Shown here: positions 38,106 to 47,820 of the stretch, one piece after another
How positions within the stretch are numbered: position 1 is the first letter of the stretch
Layout of the letters: each line of letters opens with the position of its first letter
Source of the DNA: Natronomonas gomsonensis
GTDB lineage: Archaea; Halobacteriota; Halobacteria; Halobacteriales; Haloarculaceae
DNA: 64,000 bases
Reading direction: 5' to 3'
Assembly (NCBI RefSeq): GCF_024300825.1
Contig: NZ_CP101323.1
Span: 1,550,001-1,614,000 of the forward strand
Notes under the pieces: generated by a model
The model's database searches: none
Told to the model about the DNA's origin: nothing
Seen by the model: the letters and a program-made list of their open reading frames with translations, nothing else
Made by a program: the position numbers and the translations under genes

Positions 38106-38846
38106 CTACAGCACGTCCTCGAAGTCGTACCAGCCGGCCTCCCGACCGAGGAGCCACTCGGCGGCGTCGACGGCGCCGGCCGCAAACACCCGACGCGATT
38201 CCGCACGGTGGGTCAGCGTCAGCACCTCATCGTTGTCGGCGAGCAGCACCTCGTGTTCCCCGCGGACGTTGCCGGCCCGGCGGACGTGGACGCCGACCTC
38301 GCTGTCTTCTCGCTCGTGTTCGCCTTCCCGGCCGTGGACGCGGTCGAGGGCGTCCTCGCGGGCGGAATCGATGACATCGAGGAGGGTCTTCGCCGTTCCG
38401 CTGGGGGCGTCGCGTTTGCCGTTGTGATGCGTCTCGGTGAGTTCGATGTCGTAGTCCGGCAGCGCCTCGGCGCCGGCCTCGACGACCCGGAGCAGCGCCT
38501 GCACGCCGCGGGCGAAGTTCGACGCCTTCAGCACCGGCGTCGACTCGCTGGCCGCACGGAGCGCATCGAGGCCGTCCTCGTCGAACCCCGTCGTTCCGAC
38601 GACGTAGGGGACGCCGGCCTCGGCGGCGAGGGCGGCGTACTCGTGGCTGGCCGACGGGACGGTAAAGTCGATGGCGACGTCGGCGTCTGCCAGCAGTTCC
38701 GGCAGTTCGTCGTCAGGGTAGACGCGGACGTCCTCGATGGTGTCCGACGAGGTGGCGACGCCGGTTACGTCGTGGCCGCGGCCGCTGGCCTCGGCGACGA
38801 TTTCGCTGCCGGTCCGTCCGGTCGCACCGATGACGAGCAGGTTCAT
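38106..38846 (-). CDS. dapB: 4-hydroxy-tetrahydrodipicolinate reductase
   Basis: The 246-residue product has the NAD(P) Rossmann loop LLVIGATGRTGSEIV, the catalytic pair THHNGKRDAPSGTA with the Lys, and the GTTGF turn. Four-base overlap with dapA (ATGA) indicates co-translation. The length is typical. Confidence 0.95.
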   Translation of the reverse strand: MNLLVIGATGRTGSEIVAEASGRGHDVTGVATSSDTIEDVRVYPDDELPELLADADVAIDFTVPSASHEYAALAAEAGVPYVVGTTGFDEDGLDALRAASESTPVLKASNFARGVQALLRVVEAGAEALPDYDIELTETHHNGKRDAPSGTAKTLLDVIDSAREDALDRVHGREGEHEREDSEVGVHVRRAGNVRGEHEVLLADNDEVLTLTHRAESRRVFAAGAVDAAEWLLGREAGWYDFEDVL

Positions 38847-39724
38847 TCGAGGTCGTCGAGCACGCGGCGCAGTCGGTCGCGATTCTCGGGCTGCAGCGGG
38901 TTGAGCGGCGAGCGCATCGTATCGGAGTGGATGCCCCGCATCGCCATCGCCTCGTTGATGGGGATGGGGTTGGTCTCGACGAACAGCGTCCGGAAGAGGT
39001 CCCCTAACTCGTATTGGAGTTCGCGGGCGCGGTCGAAGTCGTTTTCGAGGGCGGCGCCGACGAGGGCGACGGTGCGCTCGGGTTCGACGTTCGCCGCCAC
39101 GCTGATACAGCCGGTGCCACCCTGTGCGATGATGGGCAGCGTCAGGGCATCATCGCCCGACAGCACCGAGAAGTTCTCCTCGCGGGTGCGCTCGATGACC
39201 TCGTTGGTCCGGTTGAGGTCGCCGCTTGCGGCCTTATACCCGACGACGTTCTCGTGTTCGGCAAGCGAGACGGCGGTCTCGACGGCGATGTTCCGGCCGG
39301 TGCGGCCGGGGACGTTGTAGATAATCTGTGGGAGGTCGACCGCATCTGCGATTTGCCGGAAGTGGTGTTCCATCCCGTCCGGTTCGGGGATGTTGTAGTA
39401 CGGCGAGATGAGGAGCAGACCGTCGGCGCCCGCGGCGGCGGCCCGTTCGGAGAGGTCCAATGCCTCGCGGGTGTTGTTCGAGCCGCTGCCGGCGATGACC
39501 GGCACGTCATCGACCGCGTCGACGACCGTCTCGACGACCTCGATGTGTTCGTCGTGGGTCATCGTCGCCGATTCGCCGGTCGTGCCGACCGGCACGAGGC
39601 CGTCGACGCCGGCGGCTTCGAGTCGCTGGGCGTGGGCCCGGAGGGTGTCGTGGTCGATGCTCTCGTCGTCGTGGAACGGCGTCGTCATCGCAGGGAAGAC
39701 GCCGTCGAATGTGTCGTGTGTCAT
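38843..39724 (-). CDS. dapA: 4-hydroxy-tetrahydrodipicolinate synthase
   Basis: The 293-residue (beta/alpha)8 class-I aldolase condenses pyruvate with aspartate semialdehyde. The Schiff-base Lys is in VVGYKAASGD, the Tyr in IIYNVPGRTG, and the GTTGESATM loop binds pyruvate. It heads the dapA-dapB-dapD run, with a 286-bp region upstream shared with htpX. Confidence 0.95.
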   Translation of the reverse strand: MTHDTFDGVFPAMTTPFHDDESIDHDTLRAHAQRLEAAGVDGLVPVGTTGESATMTHDEHIEVVETVVDAVDDVPVIAGSGSNNTREALDLSERAAAAGADGLLLISPYYNIPEPDGMEHHFRQIADAVDLPQIIYNVPGRTGRNIAVETAVSLAEHENVVGYKAASGDLNRTNEVIERTREENFSVLSGDDALTLPIIAQGGTGCISVAANVEPERTVALVGAALENDFDRARELQYELGDLFRTLFVETNPIPINEAMAMRGIHSDTMRSPLNPLQPENRDRLRRVLDDLE

Positions 39725-40010
39725 GGTGTCTTGGGTGTCGTACGTTCAGAGGCTGTGCGTTCGGTTTCGACCTGCGACGGGGGTGCCAGACCCGCCGGAG
39801 ACCGGTCTAGGAACGTTTGCCTTTGGAGAAAGCGACTGAGACGGCGGACTCGGTGGGGTTCGTCCGTGGCCGACCGACGAGTACGCCATCTCGCATACAT
39901 CAGAGACTTTCGCGGACGGACTTAGGCGTTTTGAGTCCGACACACTACCGTGCCGTGTGTTACCATCCACGCCAGAAGCCATTTCAGCGTAAACTCCCAA
40001 CTCGGGGTAC
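39725..40010 (-). other. 286-bp divergent region between dapA and htpX
   Basis: I see no gene or tRNA here. AT-rich motifs near both ends are candidate promoters. It could hold a regulatory leader for lysine genes, but no riboswitch fold is recognisable. Confidence 0.4.
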
Positions 40011-40850
40011 ATGAGACACGTAGGACTCAAAGCCCGCATGGCGGTCGTGGGGAGCATTCTCTTCGCCTTCTATGCGATGCTCGCCATCGTCGCCTTCGAG
40101 GTGTTCGGGGTCGGCATTCCCGTCATCCTGCTGGGGACGGTCGCCTTCGCCGGCTTCCAGTACGTCGTCGGCAAGAAGATGGCGCTGTGGAGTACCGGCG
40201 CCGAGGACATGCCCGAAGACCGCTACCCCGAGGTTCACCGCTCCGTCGAGCGAATCAGCGAGGAGATGGACCTCGAAAAGCCGCGCCTGATGGTCGCCGA
40301 CATGGGCGTCCCCAACGCCTTCGCGGTCGGCCGCCGCAGCGCCGGCGTGGTCGTCGTCTCCACGGAGTTGATGCACCTCTTGAGCCACGAGGAACTCGAA
40401 GCCGTCCTCGCTCACGAACTCGCCCACATCGACAACCGCGACGTGATTACGATGGTGATGGGGCAGTCCATCGCCTCGATGCTCGGGTTAGCGGCGTACT
40501 TCGTCGTCGCCTTCGCCGGCGAGGACGGCATCGCGGGCATCATCCTCGGCTACATCGCCTCCATCCTCGTCCAGTCGGTTGCGATGGTGTTCGTGTTGGC
40601 CATCTCCCGATACCGGGAGTACGTCGCCGACTCCGATGCGGCAGAACACGTCGGCGGCGATGCGATGGCTCGTGCGCTCCAGAAAATCAGTTCGGCCGGC
40701 CAGCGCGGCAACGCCGAGTTGGACGACAACGTCAGCGCGCTATGTATCTTCGGCGGCGAGCGCTCGGCGCTGGCGAAACTGTTCGCCACCCACCCGCCCA
40801 TCGAGAAGCGCATCGAAGCGGTTCGGGACGTAGAGCGGTCGTACTACTGA
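40011..40850 (+). CDS. htpX: HtpX-type membrane zinc metalloprotease (M48)
   Basis: The 279-residue product has an HELAH zinc motif at residues 135-139 and the third ligand Glu in SRYREYVADSDAA. Two N-terminal and two central membrane helices surround them. HtpX degrades misfolded membrane proteins. Length is normal. It converges on the CBS protein gene. Confidence 0.93.
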   Translation: MRHVGLKARMAVVGSILFAFYAMLAIVAFEVFGVGIPVILLGTVAFAGFQYVVGKKMALWSTGAEDMPEDRYPEVHRSVERISEEMDLEKPRLMVADMGVPNAFAVGRRSAGVVVVSTELMHLLSHEELEAVLAHELAHIDNRDVITMVMGQSIASMLGLAAYFVVAFAGEDGIAGIILGYIASILVQSVAMVFVLAISRYREYVADSDAAEHVGGDAMARALQKISSAGQRGNAELDDNVSALCIFGGERSALAKLFATHPPIEKRIEAVRDVERSYY

Positions 40851-40856
40851 GTTCTC

Positions 40857-41261
40857 TCATTCGCTCGGATCTCGGACTGCCATTCCGGAGATGTACTCGG
40901 TGAGGTCCGTCGCCGAGATGATGCCGATGGCCTCGCCGTCCTCGTCGACGACCGGGAAGTGACTGATTTCGTACTCGACCATCCGTTCGGCGATTTCCGG
41001 AATCGCTACGTCGGGTTGCGTCGTCGCGATGTCCTCGGTCATGTGGTCGCCGACGGTGGTGGTCGATTTGGGTGTTCCCTCGGCGACGATGCGGACGAAG
41101 TCCGTCGACGTGAGAATGCCGATTGGGCGGCCCTCGTCGTCGACGGCGACGACGGATTTGATGCCCTCTCCGAGCATCGAGTCCGCGATCTCTTCGACCG
41201 GTGTTTCGGGGTCAGCCGTCAATACGGGCGCGGTCATGAGGTGTCCGACTTCCGTGTTCAT
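40857..41261 (-). CDS. CBS-pair protein
   Basis: The 134-residue product is two CBS domains and nothing more: VGHLMTAPVLTADPETP, then GILTSTDFVRIV, and a second copy VGDHMTEDIATTQPDVAI with IGIISATDLTEYI. Such stand-alone modules bind adenine nucleotides and regulate other proteins. The ATG at 41261 starts the first domain; a longer frame adds non-conserved residues. Confidence 0.9.
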   Translation of the reverse strand: MNTEVGHLMTAPVLTADPETPVEEIADSMLGEGIKSVVAVDDEGRPIGILTSTDFVRIVAEGTPKSTTTVGDHMTEDIATTQPDVAIPEIAERMVEYEISHFPVVDEDGEAIGIISATDLTEYISGMAVRDPSE

Positions 41262-41386
41262 GGCGGTCCGTTGCGCGCTCCCATGTATAAGCATCCGGTT
41301 CTCGGCGCGTTCCGCCACCGCCGGCCATAGAGGGACCTCCCGCCCGTGTTCGACACGCTAAAGCGGCCGCCGGAACTCCCTAGGGT

Positions 41387-43831
41387 ATGGAGTACCACGA
41401 GGCGGCGAACTTCCTGTTCGACCTCCGCCGGTACTCGCCGACGACCGGTGTCGAGTCGACCCGGCGGCTCCTCGATTTCCTCGGGGGGCCCGGCGAGGAC
41501 CTCCGGGTCGTCCGCATCGCGGGGTCGAACGGGAAGGGCAGCACCGCCCGAATGGTCGAATCCGTCCTCCGGGAAGCCGGCTACGACGTGGGGCTGTACA
41601 CTTCCCCACACCTCGACGACGTTCGCGAGCGCGTCCGCATCGACGGCCGGAAGGTCTCGAAGGCCGCAGTCCGTGAGTTCGTCGAACAGGTCGAACCGTA
41701 CGTCACGGAGCAGGCCGCCGAGGGCGCCTCGCCGACGTTCTTCGAGACGACGACGGCGCTTGCGGTGTGGGCCTTCGCCCGCGCCGACGTGGACGTGGCG
41801 GTACTGGAGGTCGGCATCGGCGGCCGCTACGACGCGACCGGCGCCGTCGACAGCGAGGCTGCGGCGGTCACGAGCGTCACGCTCGAACACGCCGACATCC
41901 TCGGCGACACGATACCCGAAATCGCCCGCGACAAGGCCGCCGTCGCGCCGGATTCGAACCCGCTCGTCACCGCCACCGAGGGCGAGGCGCTTGAGGCCGT
42001 CAGGGACGTGGCTGGCGACGTACGCCGCGTCGGAACCGACGACGACGCCGATATCCGCGTCCGCGACGGCGGTCGGGTGGGCGTCGAGCAGGCCGTCGCA
42101 CTCGACGGCGACGGCTGGGCAGTCGAAACGCGTCTCCCGCTTTTGGGGACGTATCAGGCCCGAAACGCCGGCGTCGCGGCGGCATTAGCCCGACAACTGG
42201 GTGGCGTCTCGACCGACGACATCGAACGCGGCCTCCGGAACGCCCACTGGCCCGGCCGTTTCGAGGTGATGGAGCGAGAGCCACTCGTCGTCCTCGACGG
42301 CGCACACAACCCCGGCAGTTGTGCCGGCGTCGCCGAGACGCTGTCGACGTTCGAGTACGACGACCTGCATCTGGTTTTCGGCGCGATGTGCGACAAGGAC
42401 CACGCGGGCATGGTCGAAGCGCTGCCCGACCCCGACTACGTCTACACCTGCCGGCCGGACTTCGAGCGCGCCGAAACGCCCGAGGCGCTCGCGGCGGCGT
42501 TCGAGGCCGCCGGGTCGGACGCCAAGGGACGGACGAAGGCGGCTGTCGAAGACGCCGTCGAGGCCGCCACCGACGCGGCCGGCGACGGCGACGCAGTCCT
42601 CGTCTGTGGGTCGCTGTTCGTCGTCGGCGAAGCCAGGCGGCGCTGGACCCGACTCCGCGTCGAAAAGCGCGTGCCGGACCTCGACGCCGCACGAGAGGTC
42701 CTCGCAAGCGCCGACGTGACCGAGGGCGGCATCCACCGAATGCGAGCGAAGGGCGTCCACCGCGTCGTCGCCACCCGCGTCCAACCCCGCCAGGCCGAAT
42801 ACCTCAAACAGGAGTCGCTGTCGCTCGGCGCCGAGTGTGCCACTTCGGGACTGTCCGCCCAGGACCGGGAACTCGTCGACGTGGTGTTGATGGGGACGCT
42901 CGCGCAGTTCAAACGCCTCGCGGAGACGCTCGACGGACAGCCCTACGGCCTCTCGCGGTTCGCCGACGAACTCAGGGAGACCCTCGAAATCGGCTATCGG
43001 CCCGAACCCCACGGCTACCCGTGGGACGATGGAACGGCCGTCATGGGTATTCTGAACGTGACGCCCGACTCCTTCCACGACGGCGGCCGCTACGAGGACG
43101 TCGACGACGCCGTCGCACAGGGTCGACGCCTCGTCGAGGCCGGCGCCGACATCGTCGACGTGGGCGGGGAATCCACCCGCCCGGGCGCCGACCCCGTAGC
43201 AGTCGAAGCGGAGAAAGAGCGCGTCGTCCCCGTCGTCGAGGCGCTTTCCGACGCCGACGCCCTCGTCTCCGTCGACACGCGGAAGGCCGAGGTGGCACGG
43301 GCCGCCCTCGATGCTGGCGCCGACATCCTCAACGACGTGTCGGGGCTGGAGGACCCCGAAATGCGGCTGGTGGCGGCCGAACACGACGTGCCCGTCGTCG
43401 TGATGCACTCGATTCACACCCCGGTCGACCCCGAGGCCGACATCGAGTACGACGACGTGGTCTCCGATACGCTCGATGCGCTGGTCGAACGCGTCCTGCT
43501 GGCCGAGAAGGCCGGTCTCGACCGCTCGCAAATCATCGTCGACCCCGGTCTCGGGTTCGGGAAGGCACCCGAGGAGGACTTCGAGATACTCGGCCGCCTC
43601 GCGGAGTTCCGCGCGCTCGGCTGTCCGGTTCTCCTCGGCCACTCACACAAGTCGATGTTCGGAATCCTCGACCGCGAGGCGGACGAACGGCTGTCGGCGA
43701 CCGTCGCCGCAAGCGCGCTGGCCGCCGAACGGGGCGCCGACATCGTCCGGGTTCACGACGTCGAAGAGAACGTGGCGGCGGTGAAGACGGCCGCCGCCGC
43801 GATGGACCCCGGGGCGTTCACAGAGGAGTAG
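41387..43831 (+). CDS. folCP: Fused folylpolyglutamate synthase / dihydropteroate synthase
   Basis: The 814-residue product joins two folate enzymes. Residues ~1-425 are FolC/MurC-ligase-like (SNGKGST P-loop at ~47-53, VGIGGRYDATG, VLDGAHNPGSC). Residues ~548-800 are FolP (MGILNVTPDSFHDGG from 553, DVGGESTRPGADPV, LLGHSHKSMFG). The ~120 residues between them are a separate helical block also seen before DHPS in other archaea. The fusion is known in haloarchaea. It begins 125 bp after the divergent CBS gene. Confidence 0.94.
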   Translation: MEYHEAANFLFDLRRYSPTTGVESTRRLLDFLGGPGEDLRVVRIAGSNGKGSTARMVESVLREAGYDVGLYTSPHLDDVRERVRIDGRKVSKAAVREFVEQVEPYVTEQAAEGASPTFFETTTALAVWAFARADVDVAVLEVGIGGRYDATGAVDSEAAAVTSVTLEHADILGDTIPEIARDKAAVAPDSNPLVTATEGEALEAVRDVAGDVRRVGTDDDADIRVRDGGRVGVEQAVALDGDGWAVETRLPLLGTYQARNAGVAAALARQLGGVSTDDIERGLRNAHWPGRFEVMEREPLVVLDGAHNPGSCAGVAETLSTFEYDDLHLVFGAMCDKDHAGMVEALPDPDYVYTCRPDFERAETPEALAAAFEAAGSDAKGRTKAAVEDAVEAATDAAGDGDAVLVCGSLFVVGEARRRWTRLRVEKRVPDLDAAREVLASADVTEGGIHRMRAKGVHRVVATRVQPRQAEYLKQESLSLGAECATSGLSAQDRELVDVVLMGTLAQFKRLAETLDGQPYGLSRFADELRETLEIGYRPEPHGYPWDDGTAVMGILNVTPDSFHDGGRYEDVDDAVAQGRRLVEAGADIVDVGGESTRPGADPVAVEAEKERVVPVVEALSDADALVSVDTRKAEVARAALDAGADILNDVSGLEDPEMRLVAAEHDVPVVVMHSIHTPVDPEADIEYDDVVSDTLDALVERVLLAEKAGLDRSQIIVDPGLGFGKAPEEDFEILGRLAEFRALGCPVLLGHSHKSMFGILDREADERLSATVAASALAAERGADIVRVHDVEENVAAVKTAAAAMDPGAFTEE

Positions 43832-43856
43832 CCGACACGTTCGGCCGATTGGAGAA

Positions 43857-43863
43857 GATATAT
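43857..43863 (+). promoter_or_regulatory. TATA element of the J-ferredoxin gene
   Basis: GATATAT is centred about 28 nt before the GTG at 43889, which supports GTG as the first codon of a leaderless mRNA. Confidence 0.7.
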
Positions 43864-43888
43864 CCTCGCCGTTCGACTACACGTAGCC

Positions 43889-44578
43889 GTGGCGTCCCCG
43901 TTCGAGGTTCTGGGTGTCGAGCCGGATGCTGACCAGCGAGAGATAGAGCAGGCCTACCGCGACCGAATCAAGGAAGCCCACCCCGACCACGGCGGCTCCC
44001 CACGGGAGTTCAAGCGGGTCCGAGAGGCCTACGAGGACATCAAAGCCGGCCGCGCCCGGAGCGTATCCGACGCCGACGACGGAGTCGACGCACCGGGTGA
44101 ACCGGAACCCGGGACCGACGAGTCGAGAGAACGCACCGACGAACCCGAGGAGTCGGCCACGCGCGTCGAGTATCTTAACTACGACGTCCTCGCCGACCAC
44201 GGCTGGAGTCTCGAAGACGACGACCTCTTCGATAAGGCGTCGGCGGCGAACCTCGACCACGAGGACTACGGCCGGTTTCTGGCCGAACCGCAGGAATCAT
44301 TGCTTGAAGCCGCCGAGAACCGCGGATTCGCGTGGCCCTACGCCTGCCGCGGCGGGGCGTGTGCGAACTGCGCCGTCGCCATCAAAGACGGCGAACTGTC
44401 GATGCCGGTCGACCACATCCTCCCTGAGGAGATGCTCGACCGCGGCATCCGACTCTCCTGTATGGCACGGCCGGCGACCGACCGACTCCAGGTCATCTAC
44501 AATGTCAAACACCTGCCCGACCTCGACGACCTCCTGTTGCCGCCGAGTCCCTTCGAGAAAGCGCAAGCCGACGACTGA
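43889..44578 (+). CDS. J-domain / [2Fe-2S] ferredoxin fusion
   Basis: The 229-residue product starts with a DnaJ-type J domain (HPD at 31-33; AYRDRIKEAHPDHGG). It passes through an acidic linker of about 60 residues and ends in a plant-type ferredoxin with ligands Cys153, Cys158, Cys161 and Cys191 (CX4CX2CX29C). A helical insertion sits at ~108-140. J domains recruit Hsp70, so the protein could couple cluster assembly or redox work to DnaK. It follows folCP closely but has its own TATA element. Confidence 0.92.
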   Translation: MASPFEVLGVEPDADQREIEQAYRDRIKEAHPDHGGSPREFKRVREAYEDIKAGRARSVSDADDGVDAPGEPEPGTDESRERTDEPEESATRVEYLNYDVLADHGWSLEDDDLFDKASAANLDHEDYGRFLAEPQESLLEAAENRGFAWPYACRGGACANCAVAIKDGELSMPVDHILPEEMLDRGIRLSCMARPATDRLQVIYNVKHLPDLDDLLLPPSPFEKAQADD

Positions 44579-44596
44579 GGGCGGACGCTTGGCGGT

Positions 44597-46582
44597 TCAG
44601 TCGTCCGTCGGAGCCGCTTCCGCCTGTTGTTCTTCGGTGTCGTCGCCGTAGATGTTCTCGATGGCCTCCTCGTAGGCCGCCCGGATGTTGCGTCGTTTCT
44701 TCTTCATCGACGGCGTCAGGAGGTCGTTGTCGGCAGTCCACTCCTCGGGAACGAGGCGGAACTCCTTGATAGTCTCGTGGCTCGACAGCACCTCGTTGAC
44801 GCGGTCGACCTCCTCGGCGACCCACTCGTGGACGCGGTCGTCGGCGACGGCCGCCGCGGGGTCGTCCGGAAGGTCGATGTCTTCCTCGTCGGCCCACTCC
44901 CACAACTCCTCGAAGTTGGGAGCGATGACGGCGCCGATGAACTTCCGGTCGTCGCCGACGACCATAATCTGGTCGACGCGGGCGGAGGTGGCGAACTCGT
45001 CTTCGATTGGCTCGGGGGCGACGTTCTTGCCCGTATCGAGGACGATGAGGTTCTTCCGTCGGTCGACGAAGCGGACGTAGCCGTCACCGTCGATGGAGAC
45101 GATGTCGCCGGTCCGGAAGTAGCCGTCATCGGTGAAGGCCGCCTCGGTTTTGTCGGGTTTGTTCCAGTAGGCCTCGAAGACGTTCGGTCCCTTCGCGAGC
45201 AGTTCGCCGACCTCGCCTTTCTCGGAGGCTTTCGTCTCCTCGCTGACCACGTCGGGGTCCAACTTGAGGTCCACGTCACACAGCGCGATGCCCATCGTCC
45301 CAACACGGATGTCTTCGGGCGGATTCGTCGTCAGGGCGGGGGCCGTCTCGGTGAGGCCGTACCCCTCCAGAATCGTCAGCCCCATCGCCCGGTAGAGTTT
45401 CGCGAGGTCCTCCGAGAGCGACCCACCACCGGAGACGAACAACTGGACGTTGCCGCCGAGCGCCTCCCGCACCTGCGAGAAGACGAGTTTGTCGGCGATT
45501 TTCAGTTTCGTCTCCAGGACGACGCCGGGGTCGTCGGCGTCATCGTAGGTCTGGGCGGTGTCGACGGCCCACTCGAAGATGCGCTTTTTCACCGGCGACT
45601 CGGAGGCCTGTTCGCGCATCTGGTTGTAGATGCGCTCGTAGACGCGCGGCACCGACGCCGCGGCGTCGGGCCCGACCTGCTGGAGGTCGTCACCGACCGT
45701 GTCGGGGTTTTCGGCGTAGGCGACGGTCATGCCGATGCCCAACTCGTGGAAGTGGTTGATTCGCTCGAAGGCGTGGGCAAGCGGCAGGAACGAAAGCGCC
45801 GTCATCCCGGCCTCCATCGCCGGAATGTCCTCGTCTTTGTCGGGACGGGGCCCGATACGCCGTCGGAGTTGATTGAAGCAGGTCCGCCAGTTCTTGTGGG
45901 TCAACTCGACGCCCTTCGGGTCGCCCGTCGTCCCCGAGGTGTAGACGAGCGAACAGAGGTCCGTCCACTCGCGGTTCTCGAGCCACGACTGGAAGGTCTC
46001 CTCGTCGTGGTTGTCAGCCCCGAGTTCGTACACGTCAGCCAGCGTGTGGATATCCTCGCGGTCGGCGTACCGCTCGGAGACCTCGTCGATGACGACGACG
46101 AACTCCAACTCGAGGTCGTCTTCGACGGACAAAAGCGTCTCCAGCAGGTCCTCGTTTTCGACGACACAACCCATCGCGTCGTTGTCGTCCAGCAGGTACT
46201 GGACCTTCGGCGCCGAAGACTCGGTGTAGACGGTCGTGACGACGCCTTCGGCGGACTGAATCGCGTAGTCGGCTTGCGACCACTCCATTCGGGTGTTCGC
46301 GTAGATGCCGACACGGTCGTCAGGACCGACACCGAGTTCCCGAAAGCCCGTCGCGAGATACCGCACGATGTCGCCGGTTTCCTCGTAGGTGAGGGCACCG
46401 TACTCCCCTGCAGGCGGGGCCGGAACCACGTCGCCGGTCAACGACCGGTCGTAGACGCCTCCCTTGTACATCTGTGCGTCCCGACTGCCGTTCCGTGCCA
46501 CAGAATCGAAGAACAGCTCCGGGATGGTCGTCTCGCCTATTACCTCGTCCGTGTACTCGCGCTCGACCGCTCTCCAATCCAT
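44597..46582 (-). CDS. Long-chain acyl-CoA synthetase (AMP-forming)
   Basis: The 661-residue ANL-superfamily enzyme has the phosphate loop LVYTSGTTGDPKGVEL, the adenine motif YGLTETAPAL, the hinge DRRKNLIVLDTGKNVAPEP and the DIVSIDGDGYV segment. It resembles FadD15/long-chain synthetases with the long C-terminal insert. It activates fatty or other carboxylic acids. It is oriented away from the glycosyltransferase. Confidence 0.93.
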   Translation of the reverse strand: MDWRAVEREYTDEVIGETTIPELFFDSVARNGSRDAQMYKGGVYDRSLTGDVVPAPPAGEYGALTYEETGDIVRYLATGFRELGVGPDDRVGIYANTRMEWSQADYAIQSAEGVVTTVYTESSAPKVQYLLDDNDAMGCVVENEDLLETLLSVEDDLELEFVVVIDEVSERYADREDIHTLADVYELGADNHDEETFQSWLENREWTDLCSLVYTSGTTGDPKGVELTHKNWRTCFNQLRRRIGPRPDKDEDIPAMEAGMTALSFLPLAHAFERINHFHELGIGMTVAYAENPDTVGDDLQQVGPDAAASVPRVYERIYNQMREQASESPVKKRIFEWAVDTAQTYDDADDPGVVLETKLKIADKLVFSQVREALGGNVQLFVSGGGSLSEDLAKLYRAMGLTILEGYGLTETAPALTTNPPEDIRVGTMGIALCDVDLKLDPDVVSEETKASEKGEVGELLAKGPNVFEAYWNKPDKTEAAFTDDGYFRTGDIVSIDGDGYVRFVDRRKNLIVLDTGKNVAPEPIEDEFATSARVDQIMVVGDDRKFIGAVIAPNFEELWEWADEEDIDLPDDPAAAVADDRVHEWVAEEVDRVNEVLSSHETIKEFRLVPEEWTADNDLLTPSMKKKRRNIRAAYEEAIENIYGDDTEEQQAEAAPTDD

Positions 46583-46663
46583 AGCGATTGATAATCACAC
46601 ACGTACTTGAAGCTATCCGCGTGTTGACCACTTCACTGCGTCCGGAAAACGGTTCGGCGGAGT

Positions 46664-47719
46664 TCAGCGCGCCTCGGCGCCACAGGAACGGAACAACTCG
46701 AGATAGTCGTCGACGACCGCGGTGTGGTCGAACGACCGGAAAGACTCGTCGATGTCCTGAAAACCGTAGCTCCAGGCCTCCTCGATGGCGTCGTCGAGGG
46801 CTTCCATGTCGGTGACGCGGATGCCGCGCTCGCGGCGCTCGACGAGTTCGTGGGCGCTGGAGTCGCCCTGATATTCGACGATGCCGACACAGCCGGCGGC
46901 GAGTGCCCACAGCAACTCCTCGGCGAACAACTCCCGCCGTGCGGTCTGGACGAAGGCGTGGGCACCCCGGTAGATGGCGACGCGCTCCTCGCGGTCGCAC
47001 TCGCCGACGAACTCGACGCGGTCGGCCAATCCGAGGTCACGGGCCTGTCGCTCGTAGTCGGTTCGTTGGGGGCCGTCACCGATGACCGTTGCCGTCCAGC
47101 CGTCCTCGCCGCGGAGTTCGGCCAGCCCCAACAGCAGGCTCTCGAGGTTGGCGTCCTCGTCGAGTCGGCGGGCGTACACCACGTCGCGGCGCTCGGCGGG
47201 GTCGGTGTCGGCGACGAGCGAGAAATCGATGCTCTGGGGAACGACCGTCGTGTTCGCCTCCGTCGCGCCGGACTCCCGGACGCGCGTCCGCTGGAGTTCC
47301 GAGGGGGAGACGACGCGGGTCGGAACCCGGGCGGCGGTCGTGGTCCACGGGGACGCCTCGACTTCCGGTTCGTCGCCGAACCACTCACAGACGAGCGGCG
47401 CACGTGCGAGCGTGGCGCCGATTCGAGCGGAGACGACGGCGCCGGGCGGCGACGCCGAGGCGAGAACGACATCGGGGCGGTACCGAGCGAGCAGTCCCGG
47501 TACCCGCGTGTAGAACAGCGGCGGCGTATCGAAGGTGACCGACTCGTAGACCACGTCGTCGAGTTCGAACTGTCGGGTGTCGCTGCCCCACCAGCCGAGA
47601 CAGTATACCCGGACCTCGTGGCCGCGGGCCGCGAAGCGGCGGGCGAACCGCCGGAGGCGCAACGCGCCGTCGCGGTCGGACTGTGGCGGAGGTCTTCTGA
47701 ACACGACCGCGATTCGCAT
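46664..47719 (-). CDS. Glycosyltransferase, GT4-like
   Basis: The 351-residue GT-B enzyme has an N-terminal MRIAVVFRRPP strand. The GT4-type sugar-nucleotide region reads VIGDGPQRTDYER, then AHAFVQTARRELFAEELLWALAAG with the acidic pair. It may be retaining and sugar-nucleotide dependent. No other glycan genes are next to it. The ATG at 47719 starts the first strand. Confidence 0.9.
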   Translation of the reverse strand: MRIAVVFRRPPPQSDRDGALRLRRFARRFAARGHEVRVYCLGWWGSDTRQFELDDVVYESVTFDTPPLFYTRVPGLLARYRPDVVLASASPPGAVVSARIGATLARAPLVCEWFGDEPEVEASPWTTTAARVPTRVVSPSELQRTRVRESGATEANTTVVPQSIDFSLVADTDPAERRDVVYARRLDEDANLESLLLGLAELRGEDGWTATVIGDGPQRTDYERQARDLGLADRVEFVGECDREERVAIYRGAHAFVQTARRELFAEELLWALAAGCVGIVEYQGDSSAHELVERRERGIRVTDMEALDDAIEEAWSYGFQDIDESFRSFDHTAVVDDYLELFRSCGAEAR

Positions 47720-47820
47720 GCGACCGACGACGAAGCGGGGTGGCAAAAAGGAAGGGGAATCCGTGCCGGGGTCATCGTCTGAGCCGAATCGCTATTACCC
47801 GCCCGCTCCACAACGGGGAC

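Noticed and set aside
39725-40010. A lysine riboswitch before dapA
   Set aside because: No recognisable conserved core or pairing; riboswitches of this class are not expected in haloarchaea.
44627-46591. A 654-codon open frame antisense to the acyl-CoA synthetase gene
   Set aside because: Same cause: the sense strand encodes a complete ANL enzyme with all motifs, and the antisense product has a Val/Asp/Gly/Arg-rich composition without domains.
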